64,000 nt of DNA from Acinetobacter sp. MB5 (GCF_003261585.1 NZ_POVU01000001.1:186001-250000); one strand, 5' to 3'. Positions 29,648 to 38,268 are shown, numbered from the stretch's first letter. The notes: generated from the sequence alone by a model not told the origin. Translations and numbers: made by a program.

Positions 29648-31147
29648 TTATGCAGGTTCAGAAACATCAATCCAGATGGTTTTAAGTTCAGTGTACTGAT
29701 CATGTGCCCAAACTGACTTGTCACGACCACCAAAACCTGATTCTTTGTAACCACCGAATGGCGTGGTAATGTCTCCCTCACCAAAACAGTTCACCGTCAC
29801 AACACCTGCACGAATGGCGCGCGAAAGTTTGATTGCGTGACGCAAATTGCTGGTATACACAGAAGCAGCAAGCCCATAGACTGAATCATTGGCAAGTTCA
29901 ATCGCTTCATCTAGCGTATTAAAGGTGGTGACTGACAGAATTGGACCAAACACTTCTTCTTTAAAGAGCGTGTCAGATGCACTAATTCCATCAACAATCG
30001 TTGGCTCAACAAACATGTCCTGTTCAGTATTGCCACCACACACGATGTTGCGTTGTTCAGCTTTTGCCTGCTCAATATAGGATTTCACCTTTTCAAAATG
30101 AGCACGGCTAACCAGCGAACCGAGTTTGTGATCTGGATCGAGCGGATTGCCCATTTTCCATTCAGCAAGATGCACGGCAACTTTTTCCAAAAGCTGATCT
30201 TTAACATCGGCATGCACAATCAGACGTGAAGATGCAGAGCAGTTCTCACCCATATTCCAGAATGCACCATTGACAATGTGCTGAGCGACATGGTCGATAT
30301 CTTCGACATCATTCATGACCACCGCAGGGTTTTTACCGCCACATTCCAATACAATGCGTTTCAGGTTGGATTCAGCGGCATAGTTCAAGAACAGTCGACC
30401 TGTCTCGGTTGAACCTGTGAAGCTGACCATGGAAACATCCATATGTTTACCAAGCGGCTCACCGACTTCACACCCACCACCTGGCAAAATGTTCAGCACT
30501 CCCGCAGGAATGCCCGCTTCTGCTGCCAGTTCTGCCACGCGAAGTGCGCTCAGTGTGGTTTCTTTGGCAGGCTTGATCACTACCGAACAGCCCGCTGCCA
30601 ATGCTGGCGCAATTTTCCAAGCCAGCATCAGCAATGGGAAATTCCACGGCAAGACCAGACCCACGACACCAATTGCTTCACGTACCACCAACGACAACGT
30701 ATCTGAACCGACAGGTGCAGTATTGTCATAGATTTTGTCAATCAGTTCGGCATGCCAGCGAATGGTATGAATCATTTCAGGCACGTCAGTCAGTTGACAC
30801 TCACTCACAGGTTTACCGCTATCCAAGCTTTCAATGACAGCCAGTTCAACCGTATGTTGTTCAAGTAAATCAGCAAATTTGAGTAAGGTATGCTTACGCT
30901 CGTTTGGAGATAACTTATGCCAGCGCCCATCTTCAAATGCGGCTTTGGCAATGGCGACTGCGTTATCTACATCTTGAGTATTACACGCAGTAATTTCTGC
31001 CAGTAATTCACCCGTTGCAGGGTTGCTCGTTTGAAAGGTTTTACCCGAAACTGAAGCCTGAAACTTGCCATCAATAAATGCCAAGGTTTGAAATTTCAGA
31101 TTTTTCGCGATTGCAGTATATTCTGCTGTCGTCAAAAGCCCTGACAT
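29648..31147 (-). CDS. NAD(P)-dependent aldehyde dehydrogenase (2-oxoglutarate semialdehyde or PuuC-like)
   Basis: A 499-aa aldehyde dehydrogenase with catalytic Cys in NMGENCSASSRL and Glu in VLECGGKNPAV. Overall sequence is closest in feel to PuuC, including the ending YTELKTIWIDVS. Beside a DHDPS-family deaminase/lyase, the more likely substrate is 2-oxoglutarate semialdehyde. Its ATG overlaps the stop of the DHDPS-family gene by one base (TAATG), so the two are translationally coupled. Confidence 0.8.
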   Translation of the reverse strand: MSGLLTTAEYTAIAKNLKFQTLAFIDGKFQASVSGKTFQTSNPATGELLAEITACNTQDVDNAVAIAKAAFEDGRWHKLSPNERKHTLLKFADLLEQHTVELAVIESLDSGKPVSECQLTDVPEMIHTIRWHAELIDKIYDNTAPVGSDTLSLVVREAIGVVGLVLPWNFPLLMLAWKIAPALAAGCSVVIKPAKETTLSALRVAELAAEAGIPAGVLNILPGGGCEVGEPLGKHMDVSMVSFTGSTETGRLFLNYAAESNLKRIVLECGGKNPAVVMNDVEDIDHVAQHIVNGAFWNMGENCSASSRLIVHADVKDQLLEKVAVHLAEWKMGNPLDPDHKLGSLVSRAHFEKVKSYIEQAKAEQRNIVCGGNTEQDMFVEPTIVDGISASDTLFKEEVFGPILSVTTFNTLDEAIELANDSVYGLAASVYTSNLRHAIKLSRAIRAGVVTVNCFGEGDITTPFGGYKESGFGGRDKSVWAHDQYTELKTIWIDVSEPA

Positions 31148-32052
31148 TAAGCACCTCCAGTGATGGCAGCAACATCTTGTTTTAACTGTTGAACAATTTC
31201 CGCAAATGCCTGTTTTTTATCTTCAGGTAATGCTTGTAATGGTGCACGTACATTGCCAGTGCGCAGGCCATTCAACTCACAGCCGTATTTGATACATTGA
31301 ATAAAATGACCCGTTTCCAAGTAATCCATCAATGGCATCATTGCAGCCATAATGCGGCGACCTTTGTCGAAATCTTTTTCAATGACACAGGCTTCATACA
31401 AGGCAATGTGTTCACGTGGTACAAAGTTGGAACCCGCACACACCCAGCTACGCGCGCCCCAAGCAAAGAATTCGAGTGCCTGATCATCCCAACCACATGA
31501 AATGTTTAAGTTTGGATAATTACGTGCCAGCATGTGTAACTGGTTCATATCGCCCGAACTTTCTTTCAGACCAACAAAGTTTTTTGACTGAGCAAATACC
31601 GTGTCAAAGAATTCCTTGCCCATCGACACTCCCATACGTGCTGGGTAGTTATAGAACATCACGGGTAAATCAGCAGCCTGATCAATCGTCAAAGCATGCA
31701 CTGCGGTTTCTTGTTCTGTCGGTAAAGCATAAGGTGGTGTAGTCACTAAAATGCTATCTGCTTTGATTGCTTTTGCGACTTTGGCATATTCCACAGAATC
31801 TTCTGTACGGATTGCGCCAGTACCCAACATGAGTGGAACACGTGTACCAATTACATCTTTGGCAAACTTCGCCAAGTCATAGCGTTCTTGAGCGGTATGT
31901 GCGTAATATTCACCTGTGGTTGCCGCCACGATAATGCCATGGACTTTGGCATCAATCAGATATTCTAAAACCTCAGCAAAACCTGCCTGATCAATTGAAC
32001 CATCCGCAGCCAATGGGGTAATTACTGGGGTATAAATGCCGTCAAAATTCAT
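31147..32052 (-). CDS. DHDPS/NAL-family lyase or deaminase (HypD-like)
   Basis: A 301-aa TIM-barrel enzyme. The Schiff-base Lys is in FVGLKESSGD, the partner Tyr in MFYNYPAR, and the substrate loop is ATTGEYY. I start at ATG 32052, with GGAGAAA in front; the open frame upstream is not needed. No diaminopimelate context exists, so lysine synthesis is unlikely. Family members that make 2-oxoglutarate semialdehyde are pyrroline-4-hydroxy-2-carboxylate deaminase and 5-keto-4-deoxyglucarate dehydratase. The FAD oxidase next door favours the first. Confidence 0.75.
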   Translation of the reverse strand: MNFDGIYTPVITPLAADGSIDQAGFAEVLEYLIDAKVHGIIVAATTGEYYAHTAQERYDLAKFAKDVIGTRVPLMLGTGAIRTEDSVEYAKVAKAIKADSILVTTPPYALPTEQETAVHALTIDQAADLPVMFYNYPARMGVSMGKEFFDTVFAQSKNFVGLKESSGDMNQLHMLARNYPNLNISCGWDDQALEFFAWGARSWVCAGSNFVPREHIALYEACVIEKDFDKGRRIMAAMMPLMDYLETGHFIQCIKYGCELNGLRTGNVRAPLQALPEDKKQAFAEIVQQLKQDVAAITGGA

Positions 32053-32121
32053 TGTATTTTCTCCACAAAAATCGTTTTTTCCTTGAGTGCCATGAGATCT
32101 GCTCATGGCATATCACTCATC

Positions 32122-33453
32122 TTAAGAATTTAAAGAGGTTGCTTCTTCCAAGCTCATTGCACGTGTTTCTGGTGCCAAAGCCACTGAGACAATCAAACCT
32201 AAAAGTGTTACACCTGCCGCAACAAACATGGTGTTGCCGATTCCAATCGTGTCTAAAGACATCGGGACTAACCATGTGCCAATCGCAGCGCCAATACGGG
32301 AGAATGAAGTACCCATCCCCACGCCAATCGCACGAATTTCAGTTGGGAATAACTCGTTTGGATACACCAGCTGCAACACTTGAGCGCCACCAATAAACAG
32401 CGCATACAAGCTGAACAGCACCACAATCAGAATTTGTGAGCTATCTGAAAACATGCCCAAACCTAATAATGCCAAACCTGACCACAAGAAACTTTGAATG
32501 ACCATTTTGCGGCGACCCATGCTGTTAATGAGACGTGTTGCAATCACACAGCCCACCACAAACATCATGGTAATAATCACTGAACCTAAAGATGCCCATT
32601 CGCCTTTTAAGTGCAGCGCAGCCAATACTTTTGGTGCAAAGGCATACACGGCAAAGACAGGGATGACTGAACACGCCCAGAACATTGAACAGAAGAACAC
32701 ACGTTTGCCATAACCAGAAGCCAAGACCTGAGTGAAAGACAACTGTTTTTCAGGGGCTTGTGCAGGCACATTCGCCAATGAGAAATTTGCGCCATACACT
32801 TGTTTAATAATCGCTTCAGCTTCGGCAGTACGCCCTTTACTAATCAACCAGCGTGGTGACTCAGGTGTGCCGATTCGCATGATAATCAGGATAAATCCAA
32901 TGACTGCAGGACTCGCAAGCACCCAGCGCCAAGCCTGATCATGTCCAAGACCGAGTAACGCATTACCCACGATGTATGCCAACGCTGCACCGACAAACCA
33001 CATAATGGTGAGCATCGCTAAACGTGGACCACGCGCCTGTTTTGGTAAAAACTCAGCCAGTAATGCACCACCTGCGGTGTATTCAAAACCGACTCCAACA
33101 CCGATGATGAAACGACACAGGAAAATCGCCATACCCGACTCAACCCAAAGTTGAGAAAGCGAACACACCGTAAATAAAATTGGAGCAACAAAGTACAGTT
33201 TTTTGCGCCCCATGAAGCCGCCCATCCAACCACCGAGAAATCCACCAAAGAAAATCCCGATCAGTGCAGACGCAGCAATCATGCCTTGCCAGAAATTAGT
33301 TAAATGCAAATCTGCCGATAGCTGCATCAGCGCCACGCCAATAATGCTCAACACATAACCGTCAAGTAGCCATCCACCACCTGTACGCATACTGAGTAAT
33401 CGATGGAAGCCATTCATTGGCACATCATCAATTGATACATCATTTCTTGTCAT
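32122..33453 (-). CDS. MFS transporter
   Basis: A 443-aa permease with twelve helices and sugar/aromatic-acid-type MFS motifs (GGFLGGWMGGFMGRKKLY between helices 2 and 3, ESPRWLISKGR after helix 6). I use ATG 33453 with GGAGAGAA in front; the 16 codons upstream are probably not translated. It sits inside the catabolic block and likely imports the substrate. The SHS/AAHS-like branch usually moves organic acids. Confidence 0.8.
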   Translation of the reverse strand: MTRNDVSIDDVPMNGFHRLLSMRTGGGWLLDGYVLSIIGVALMQLSADLHLTNFWQGMIAASALIGIFFGGFLGGWMGGFMGRKKLYFVAPILFTVCSLSQLWVESGMAIFLCRFIIGVGVGFEYTAGGALLAEFLPKQARGPRLAMLTIMWFVGAALAYIVGNALLGLGHDQAWRWVLASPAVIGFILIIMRIGTPESPRWLISKGRTAEAEAIIKQVYGANFSLANVPAQAPEKQLSFTQVLASGYGKRVFFCSMFWACSVIPVFAVYAFAPKVLAALHLKGEWASLGSVIITMMFVVGCVIATRLINSMGRRKMVIQSFLWSGLALLGLGMFSDSSQILIVVLFSLYALFIGGAQVLQLVYPNELFPTEIRAIGVGMGTSFSRIGAAIGTWLVPMSLDTIGIGNTMFVAAGVTLLGLIVSVALAPETRAMSLEEATSLNS

Positions 33454-33644
33454 TGTTCTCTCCAGTCCTTGACCACCGAAGTGGATGTGTTTCCTACACA
33501 TTTTGCTAAATTTAGGTTGAACGAACCCTGCAAAATTAAATGATTAATTTTGCTGATCTATTTGGTTAAAGATTTTGTGATGTTTAGGTCAATCAACCGC
33601 CCTGTTAACGACTTTCCATCACACTGTATTTCGATGTCACAGGA

Positions 33645-34964
33645 TTAACTTTCTAGTCCTGCTTTCATTTGCCCCCACCACAGTGTGGCATTGACACCTA
33701 TTGATAAAAATGGTTCTGGCGGAACTCGGTTCGGCCCAGAGGTTGAGAGTAGAAAATCGATCAGTTCATTACTCTCACCCGAAATCCAGTCTGCAAGTAG
33801 TGTTCCTGTCACCGTGCCACGGGTAATTCCCAAACCGTTACAGCACAGTGCACCATAAACATTCGGCGCAAGCTGACCAAAAAAGCCTTTATGATTTTGG
33901 GACAATGCCAGCGAACCGCTCCATGTATATTCAAAATCAACTTTTGGCAACATTGGAAAACGGCGCTCAAAAGATTTTTTATGGCGATGTACAAACTTGT
34001 CTAAACAATGCTGTTTTGGCTGTTGATTCGGGTTAAAACTAAAACTGTTGCGCATCAAAATTCGGTTGTCATGTGTGCGGCGTACCGTACTACCAAATGG
34101 GTCAGATGGAATCACACCCCAAAACGATTTCCCGCCTAAATCCGCTTGCTCTTGTTCAGTCAATGGTCGAGATAAACTGGCATACAAAAACACAGGTAAC
34201 ATGGTGTGTTTCAGAAAACCAAAACGTTGACCAAAGGCATTGTTAGCCAAAATCAATTTATCTGCCGTGATCTGTCCAGACTCATGTTTTAAAATGACTT
34301 TTTCGCCATATTCAACTTCAGTAATCGGGGTATTTTCATATAAGGTGACATTGGACGGTAAACTGTCCGCCAAGCCTTTTACCAACGCTGATGGTTGAAG
34401 CAACATAGTCCCTGGAGTAAATAAACCTCGTTTGTAAAATGAAGTCCCAATGTGATTCGGTAAATCTTGTCCGCTAATCACTTCGTAAGGTTGACCCAGT
34501 TTATCTAGCCCGCGCTGATACGCTTCCAACACCGCAATCCCGCGATTTTCAACGGCTGCCTGATATTTACCACTGGCACGCATATGACAGTCAATGCCGT
34601 GTTCTTGAACCAAGGAATGAAGAATCGACTGTCCAAGCAAGTTGAGTTTGAGTGTGGTTTTGGCAATTTCAATATCACCAATATAGTCTTCAGCACCAAT
34701 ATCGTGTGGCAAGTCAATTGCAAAGCCTGCATTACGACCTGCTGTACCAAAACCAACTTCTTGTGCTTCAACCAGTACCACTTCATCATCTGGATAACGT
34801 ACAGCCAGTTGTCTAGCAGCCGCCAAACCTGTATAACCTGCACCAATAATCACCCAACGCGCATGGCTGTTGCCCACATGCTTTGGTTTCACTTGTCGTT
34901 TTGGACTTGTATGATACCAACCGCAATTTTTATCATCGGCAGGTAATGCTGCAACCTTAAGCAT
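33645..34964 (-). CDS. FAD-dependent amine/imino acid oxidoreductase (DAO family)
   Basis: A 439-aa flavoenzyme. The dinucleotide-binding motif is VIIGAGYTGLAAARQLA (about residue 37), followed by the second FAD element VVLVEAQEVGFGTAGRNAG. The C-terminal NGLGITRGTVTG is typical of DAO/OrdL-PuuB-like oxidases. The enzyme probably oxidises a C-N bond of an imino acid or amine. With GntR, DHDPS-like and aldehyde dehydrogenase genes around it, oxidation of cis-4-hydroxy-D-proline is a reasonable guess, though it is more PuuB-like than DadA-like. Confidence 0.8.
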   Translation of the reverse strand: MLKVAALPADDKNCGWYHTSPKRQVKPKHVGNSHARWVIIGAGYTGLAAARQLAVRYPDDEVVLVEAQEVGFGTAGRNAGFAIDLPHDIGAEDYIGDIEIAKTTLKLNLLGQSILHSLVQEHGIDCHMRASGKYQAAVENRGIAVLEAYQRGLDKLGQPYEVISGQDLPNHIGTSFYKRGLFTPGTMLLQPSALVKGLADSLPSNVTLYENTPITEVEYGEKVILKHESGQITADKLILANNAFGQRFGFLKHTMLPVFLYASLSRPLTEQEQADLGGKSFWGVIPSDPFGSTVRRTHDNRILMRNSFSFNPNQQPKQHCLDKFVHRHKKSFERRFPMLPKVDFEYTWSGSLALSQNHKGFFGQLAPNVYGALCCNGLGITRGTVTGTLLADWISGESNELIDFLLSTSGPNRVPPEPFLSIGVNATLWWGQMKAGLES

Positions 34965-35025
34965 CTTCTAAACTCCATTTTTATTGATCTTTCAGCGACT
35001 TGTCCTATCGCTGAATTCAACTATT

Positions 35026-35721
35026 TCAGCCTGTGGAAATTTCCTTATAACTTAAAGGCACTTCCACACCTGCTGGTACTACATATTCCGTCATGCGACG
35101 ACGTGACAGATCCATATGTACGCGAACAAGCTCACCTGCTGCGCCTGCATCATGTCGTTCAATCGCTTCAATAATTTGATTGTGTTGAATCACAGCCAAA
35201 TCCAAATCTTGTTGCATATCTACGGTATTCGGCTCTCTGTAAAAGATTTTTCCCAAACGGGCATGATCAATCAGAAGTCGTTGCAAACTTGGCAACAAAT
35301 AGGCATTGTCCGCTATTCTTCCAATTTCAAAATGAAACTGATTGTTATAGAAAACTCGGCCTTCGACATCATTTTGATCAATCGCTGCGAGAAACAATCG
35401 TTGTACTTCTTTTAAAGCCTCAACATCCTTTTGTGTTGCATTGATCGCTGCCAACTGAGTTGTAGAAATATAAATCAGTGGTGCTGCCAAGAAAAAATTC
35501 CGCAAAGCCTGATGACTCATGGATGACACACGTGCCGCCCGATTTGCTTCAAGCTCGATATAACCTTCTGCCGCCATCTGCCGAATCAATTCACGAACAG
35601 GTGGACGCGAAAGACCGAATTCTTCACTTAATGCCACCTCATCAACCACCGCACCAGGTGCAAGCTCCATGCTGATGATTCGGCGTTTCAACGTCTCTGC
35701 AAGTAAGACTTTCTTATCCAT
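35026..35721 (-). CDS. GntR-family regulator with FCD domain
   Basis: A 231-aa regulator. The N-terminal winged helix reads EEFGLSRPPVRELIRQMAAEGYI, followed by an all-helical FCD ligand domain (about residues 85-215). It is first in the direction of transcription of the catabolic block (61 bp before the FAD oxidoreductase). A 12-bp inverted repeat lies 55 bp upstream and could be its operator. The hydroxyproline regulator HypR is of this type, but so are many others. Confidence 0.85.
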   Translation of the reverse strand: MDKKVLLAETLKRRIISMELAPGAVVDEVALSEEFGLSRPPVRELIRQMAAEGYIELEANRAARVSSMSHQALRNFFLAAPLIYISTTQLAAINATQKDVEALKEVQRLFLAAIDQNDVEGRVFYNNQFHFEIGRIADNAYLLPSLQRLLIDHARLGKIFYREPNTVDMQQDLDLAVIQHNQIIEAIERHDAGAAGELVRVHMDLSRRRMTEYVVPAGVEVPLSYKEISTG

Positions 35722-35776
35722 GAGAATCCCTCCGTTTTGAGTTTTTTTTCCATTGTATGGAGCAACTCAAATCGTG

Positions 35777-35824
35777 TCTACAAATTGTCTAATCTGTATT
35801 TTTTCAAATAATACAATTTGTAGA
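35777..35824. promoter_or_regulatory. Inverted repeat upstream of the GntR gene
   Basis: Perfect 12-bp arms TCTACAAATTGT (35777-35788) and ACAATTTGTAGA (35813-35824) with 24 bp between. The spacing would put both half sites on one face at about three turns. The rest of 35722-36187 is A+T-rich with no gene that I can support. Confidence 0.45.
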
Positions 35825-36187
35825 TATTCTCAAATATAATAAAAAGGACAAGTTATAGAATGTTTTGTCATATTTTTTTGATATGAAATTTTTTTAGTCG
35901 TTTAAGCATTCTCTTATAAAGTAGAGATCAAAAATAAAAATCTTAAGATATTGAAATAATTAACCATTTTACAATTAAAAAATGAGGGTTAATTGTATGG
36001 GTAGTACTTATGGTTCAAAACAACATGCTTTACTTTTAATATGATTGTTTTAACAGCATAGCAAGCCAATTATTGATATTATAAAGTTACCAATCAACAA
36101 AACTAAATTATGAGTTCTATAACAATCTCTTATGCAATCTCAATAAATTGATTGAGATATCCAAGTCAAGATAGAAATTTTCTAAAA

Positions 36188-36523
36188 ATGACATTCCACT
36201 ACATTACTGTAATTGTTCTTTTAATCTGCCTAATCCCTATCATCACTTATGTTTTCTGGAAAATTATTTTTAAAGCATGTTTCTACCGAATTTGTCTTTA
36301 TCGTCGAGGAATCATAACAACAGCAGAAATTACATATCTCATTGATTCTTTAATCAAAGTTCAATATAGATCGCTTTTTTATATCAGATTAAGATTTCAT
36401 ACATCAACCAATGAAGTAAAGACTGAAAATATCAGTTTCTTAACTGCTAAGAAGAAGATTCAAAAATATAAGACTGGGACTCAAGTCAGAATTAAATATG
36501 TTCCTTTTAATTTCTTAGATTAG
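36188..36523 (+). CDS. Hypothetical membrane protein, DUF3592-like layout
   Basis: A 111-aa protein with one strong N-terminal membrane helix (about residues 6-28) and a cytoplasmic or periplasmic beta-rich part. The part from RRGIITTAEI to KTGTQVRIKYVPFN resembles DUF3592 proteins, which end in a G-x-x-V-x-V-x-Y-x-P type strand. I use ATG 36188; the open frame reaches a TTG at 36152. G+C content is low. Host or prophage origin is unclear. Confidence 0.55.
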   Translation: MTFHYITVIVLLICLIPIITYVFWKIIFKACFYRICLYRRGIITTAEITYLIDSLIKVQYRSLFYIRLRFHTSTNEVKTENISFLTAKKKIQKYKTGTQVRIKYVPFNFLD

Positions 36524-36555
36524 CATTTTTGAGCAAACTAAGTATTTTTTATTAT

Positions 36556-36588
36556 GTGCTATTTCTCTCACCTTGAGAGAAATAGCAC
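36556..36588. repeat. Perfect 15-bp hairpin without T tract
   Basis: GTGCTATTTCTCTCA and its exact complement around the loop CCT, starting 33 bases after the preceding stop. No T run follows on either strand, so it is not a standard terminator. Confidence 0.7.
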
Positions 36589-36614
36589 CATGATTACAAA
36601 TATTAAATTACATT

Positions 36615-36650
36615 AAACACTTAACATACTATTAAGTGTTTCAATTTTTT
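36615..36650 (+). terminator. Hairpin followed by T run
   Basis: AAACACTTAA / TTAAGTGTTT with a seven-base loop, then CAATTTTTT. It is a weak A+T-rich terminator, about 90 bases after the DUF3592-like gene. Between it and 36916 I see only a dubious 49-codon ORF (36726-36875). Confidence 0.5.
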
Positions 36651-36915
36651 CATTCATTGTAAGTTTTTAAATTATATCGTTATTTTTCATTTTAAAAAGA
36701 CTGGCTGCAAAATTCCTGCAAAATAATGACAAAACTATTTGTGCTGTTTTTGGCAGTTTTGACCATTCTGACATGCTTTAAACGTAACAAATTTTCAGAT
36801 AAAAAGGCAATAAAAAAGACTCTCTCAAAAGCCCTTTTGAGATTTGCAATTAAACGAGTTCGTTTGGTTTTTTAAAATATGTTTAAATACCGAAAAATTC
36901 TTGAAAATTATAGTT

Positions 36916-37437
36916 ATGAAATTTATCCCTGCATTTTTATCATTATTTTTTATAAGTTCATCGGCTTTTTCAGCATCGACTTCTATTAATTTCATGGAAC
37001 CCATCAAGGCCAACAATGCTGCTGAAGCACAGTATATAGAGCGTTTGCTCCGAGTTCAGTCTGAAAGATATGCCGTAGTCTATCCCGCGTATCAATATAA
37101 AAGTTCTGACGAATCTTTACTTAAGTTATGCATGAATACTGGAGCACGTGAAAGTTACGTGGCATTTGTTGAGTTAAACCATGAATTTTTCACAGATCAA
37201 GTATCTCAATCAGTTGTAAATCTGGATAAATACTTTTTAAAAGAAAATTATGCTGTACATGGTAATAAGTGTAAATCAATCGAAGACTCGATTGAAAATA
37301 AAAAAGGATACACCGCAAAAAGACAAGCATTCACAGAGGCAGAAGCTAAGGCTAGAGCTGAGGCTAAGGCCAAAGCAATTGAAAAAGCGAAAGCCAAAGC
37401 TGAGGCTCGGGCTAAAGCAGAAGCTACTAGCCATTAG
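36916..37437 (+). CDS. Exported protein with Ala/Lys/Glu-rich helical tail
   Basis: A 173-aa protein. The signal peptide is MKFIPAFLSLFFISSSAFSA, and the mature part has two Cys (in LKLCMNTG and HGNKCKSI) that may form a disulfide. The last 35 or so residues are almost only A, K, E and R in a repeating pattern (EAKARAEAKAK-type), predicting one long straight helix. I start at ATG 36916; the frame is open 24 codons further up. I do not recognise the family. It is followed by a bidirectional terminator. Confidence 0.6.
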   Translation: MKFIPAFLSLFFISSSAFSASTSINFMEPIKANNAAEAQYIERLLRVQSERYAVVYPAYQYKSSDESLLKLCMNTGARESYVAFVELNHEFFTDQVSQSVVNLDKYFLKENYAVHGNKCKSIEDSIENKKGYTAKRQAFTEAEAKARAEAKAKAIEKAKAKAEARAKAEATSH

Positions 37438-37482
37438 AAAAGATATGGACAGTACAAACTACTCTCTCCAATAACTCTCATA

Positions 37483-37508
37483 AAAAAGACTCCCGAAAGA
37501 GTCTTTTT
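37483..37508. terminator. Bidirectional terminator at the prophage left side
   Basis: AAAAAGACTC / GAGTCTTTTT around a six-base loop. It separates the + strand exported-protein gene from the minus-strand HTH gene. Confidence 0.85.
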
Positions 37509-37528
37509 ACATCTGAAATAGCACGAAA

Positions 37529-37978
37529 TTAAATCACTGTGCTCGCCACTTCATAATGTGTTTTGTCTAATTTGCCTTGTTTAAATAACCAGGTTGCGAC
37601 CTCTGGCCAAGAGTACATAGCCGACTTCGATGCCAGTCCATACATCGGTCTTGGAAAGTTTCCATCGCCGCGTTTGTTTTGGGCATAGAGTGAAAGTGCC
37701 TGTCGGCTCATGCCTGCCCGTTCTGCCATTTCAGAGAGTGTAGAAAAGCCTTGTTCTTCTACGATCAAATCTGAAAAGCCGAGTGAACGAATATTGTCTA
37801 AAGCCGATGTAATCGCTTGTGCTGCGCTCGGGGCTTCCCGATCAAACTCTAGATAGATGGTATCGTTATAGCTACAGAGCAATGCATCGTCACAGCCTGC
37901 TTCAAAAAACTGGTCTTCGAGATCTGCTAGGTCTGAACGTGCATCACGTACCACTACGGTGAAGTGATATGTATTCAT
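37529..37978 (-). CDS. HTH protein, partner of HicA-like gene (candidate antitoxin)
   Basis: A 149-aa protein in two parts. Residues 1-70 form a beta-alpha domain (YHFTVVVRD ... AITSALDNIRSLG) that recalls the small sensor-like fold of HicB antitoxins. Residues 78-140 are a winged helix-turn-helix (TLSEMAERAGMSRQALSLYA, then FPRPMYGLASKSAMYSWPEVATWL), like the AlpA/excisionase type. It overlaps the HicA-like gene by 4 bp (ATGA). Antitoxin and operator-binding roles are inferred from the layout; a simple prophage regulator is the alternative. Confidence 0.6.
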   Translation of the reverse strand: MNTYHFTVVVRDARSDLADLEDQFFEAGCDDALLCSYNDTIYLEFDREAPSAAQAITSALDNIRSLGFSDLIVEEQGFSTLSEMAERAGMSRQALSLYAQNKRGDGNFPRPMYGLASKSAMYSWPEVATWLFKQGKLDKTHYEVASTVI

Positions 37979-38202
37979 AGTTCATCTCCGTTGCATTGTT
38001 TAACTTTACGAAGGATCTGTTTTGCATGAGTTTCTGGGTCTTTTGGTGTGCTCCAGACACTCATTTGATGTTCGGCATGCCCGAGCACGCATTTTAAGCG
38101 ACAGAATGCATGCCCTGATTTGCCTGTATCTACAACATCCCAACCGTTATCTATCGCGTATTCGATGGCTTCTCGAATATGCTTATTAGGATGTTTTTTC
38201 AT
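37975..38202 (-). CDS. HicA-like small protein (candidate toxin)
   Basis: A 75-aa basic protein. NGWDVVDTGKSGHAFCRLKC with His31 follows the HicA pattern, a double-stranded-RNA-binding-like fold with an active-site His after G-S/SG. The Ile-Leu-rich C-terminal helix HAKQILRKVKQC also fits. It is first in the pair, as in hicAB, under a promoter that overlaps a perfect palindrome. Similarity is by fold-level pattern only, so toxicity is a hypothesis. Confidence 0.55.
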   Translation of the reverse strand: MKKHPNKHIREAIEYAIDNGWDVVDTGKSGHAFCRLKCVLGHAEHQMSVWSTPKDPETHAKQILRKVKQCNGDEL

Positions 38203-38227
38203 CTTTAATCCTTTTGCTGCAAACTGA

Positions 38228-38257
38228 ATTATAGTTTAGTTTGTTGACAATGGTCAA
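38228..38257 (-). promoter_or_regulatory. Promoter of the HicA-like/HTH pair
   Basis: On the minus strand, TTGACC (38257-38252) and TATAAT (38233-38228) are 18 bases apart. AAGGA before the 38202 ATG is the ribosome site. The -35 and spacer lie inside the palindrome. Confidence 0.65.
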
Positions 38258-38265
38258 CAAACTAA
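38236..38265. promoter_or_regulatory. Perfect 13-bp palindromic operator
   Basis: TTAGTTTGTTGAC, spacer AATG, GTCAACAAACTAA. It covers the -35 region of the promoter for the HicA-like/HTH pair, as expected for autoregulation by a dimeric repressor such as the HTH partner. Confidence 0.75.
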
Positions 38266-38268
38266 CAT

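Noticed and set aside
31147..32052. DapA, lysine biosynthesis
   Set aside because: Context is catabolic, with GntR, FAD oxidase, MFS and aldehyde dehydrogenase genes.
29648..32052. Glucarate pathway (KDG dehydratase plus semialdehyde dehydrogenase)
   Set aside because: No enolase-family glucarate dehydratase, and the FAD oxidase would be unused. Not fully excluded.
29648..34964. Puu-type putrescine pathway (PuuB and PuuC resemblance)
   Set aside because: No PuuA or PuuD in the block, and the coupled DHDPS-family enzyme has no place in that pathway.
36726..36875. 49-codon ORF with a hydrophobic start (MTKLFVLFLAVL)
   Set aside because: No ribosome site, overlaps the next gene's upstream region, and such ORFs are expected by chance in A+T-rich DNA. 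Kept only as a remote candidate.
36811..37494. TAAAAAAGACTC repeated at 36811 and 37481 as attachment repeat
   Set aside because: Both copies are A-rich terminator-type arms; 12 bases is too short in this composition.
35722..37528. tRNA or clear attachment core at the left prophage edge
   Set aside because: No cloverleaf or repeat with another part of the window was found; the far end is outside the window.
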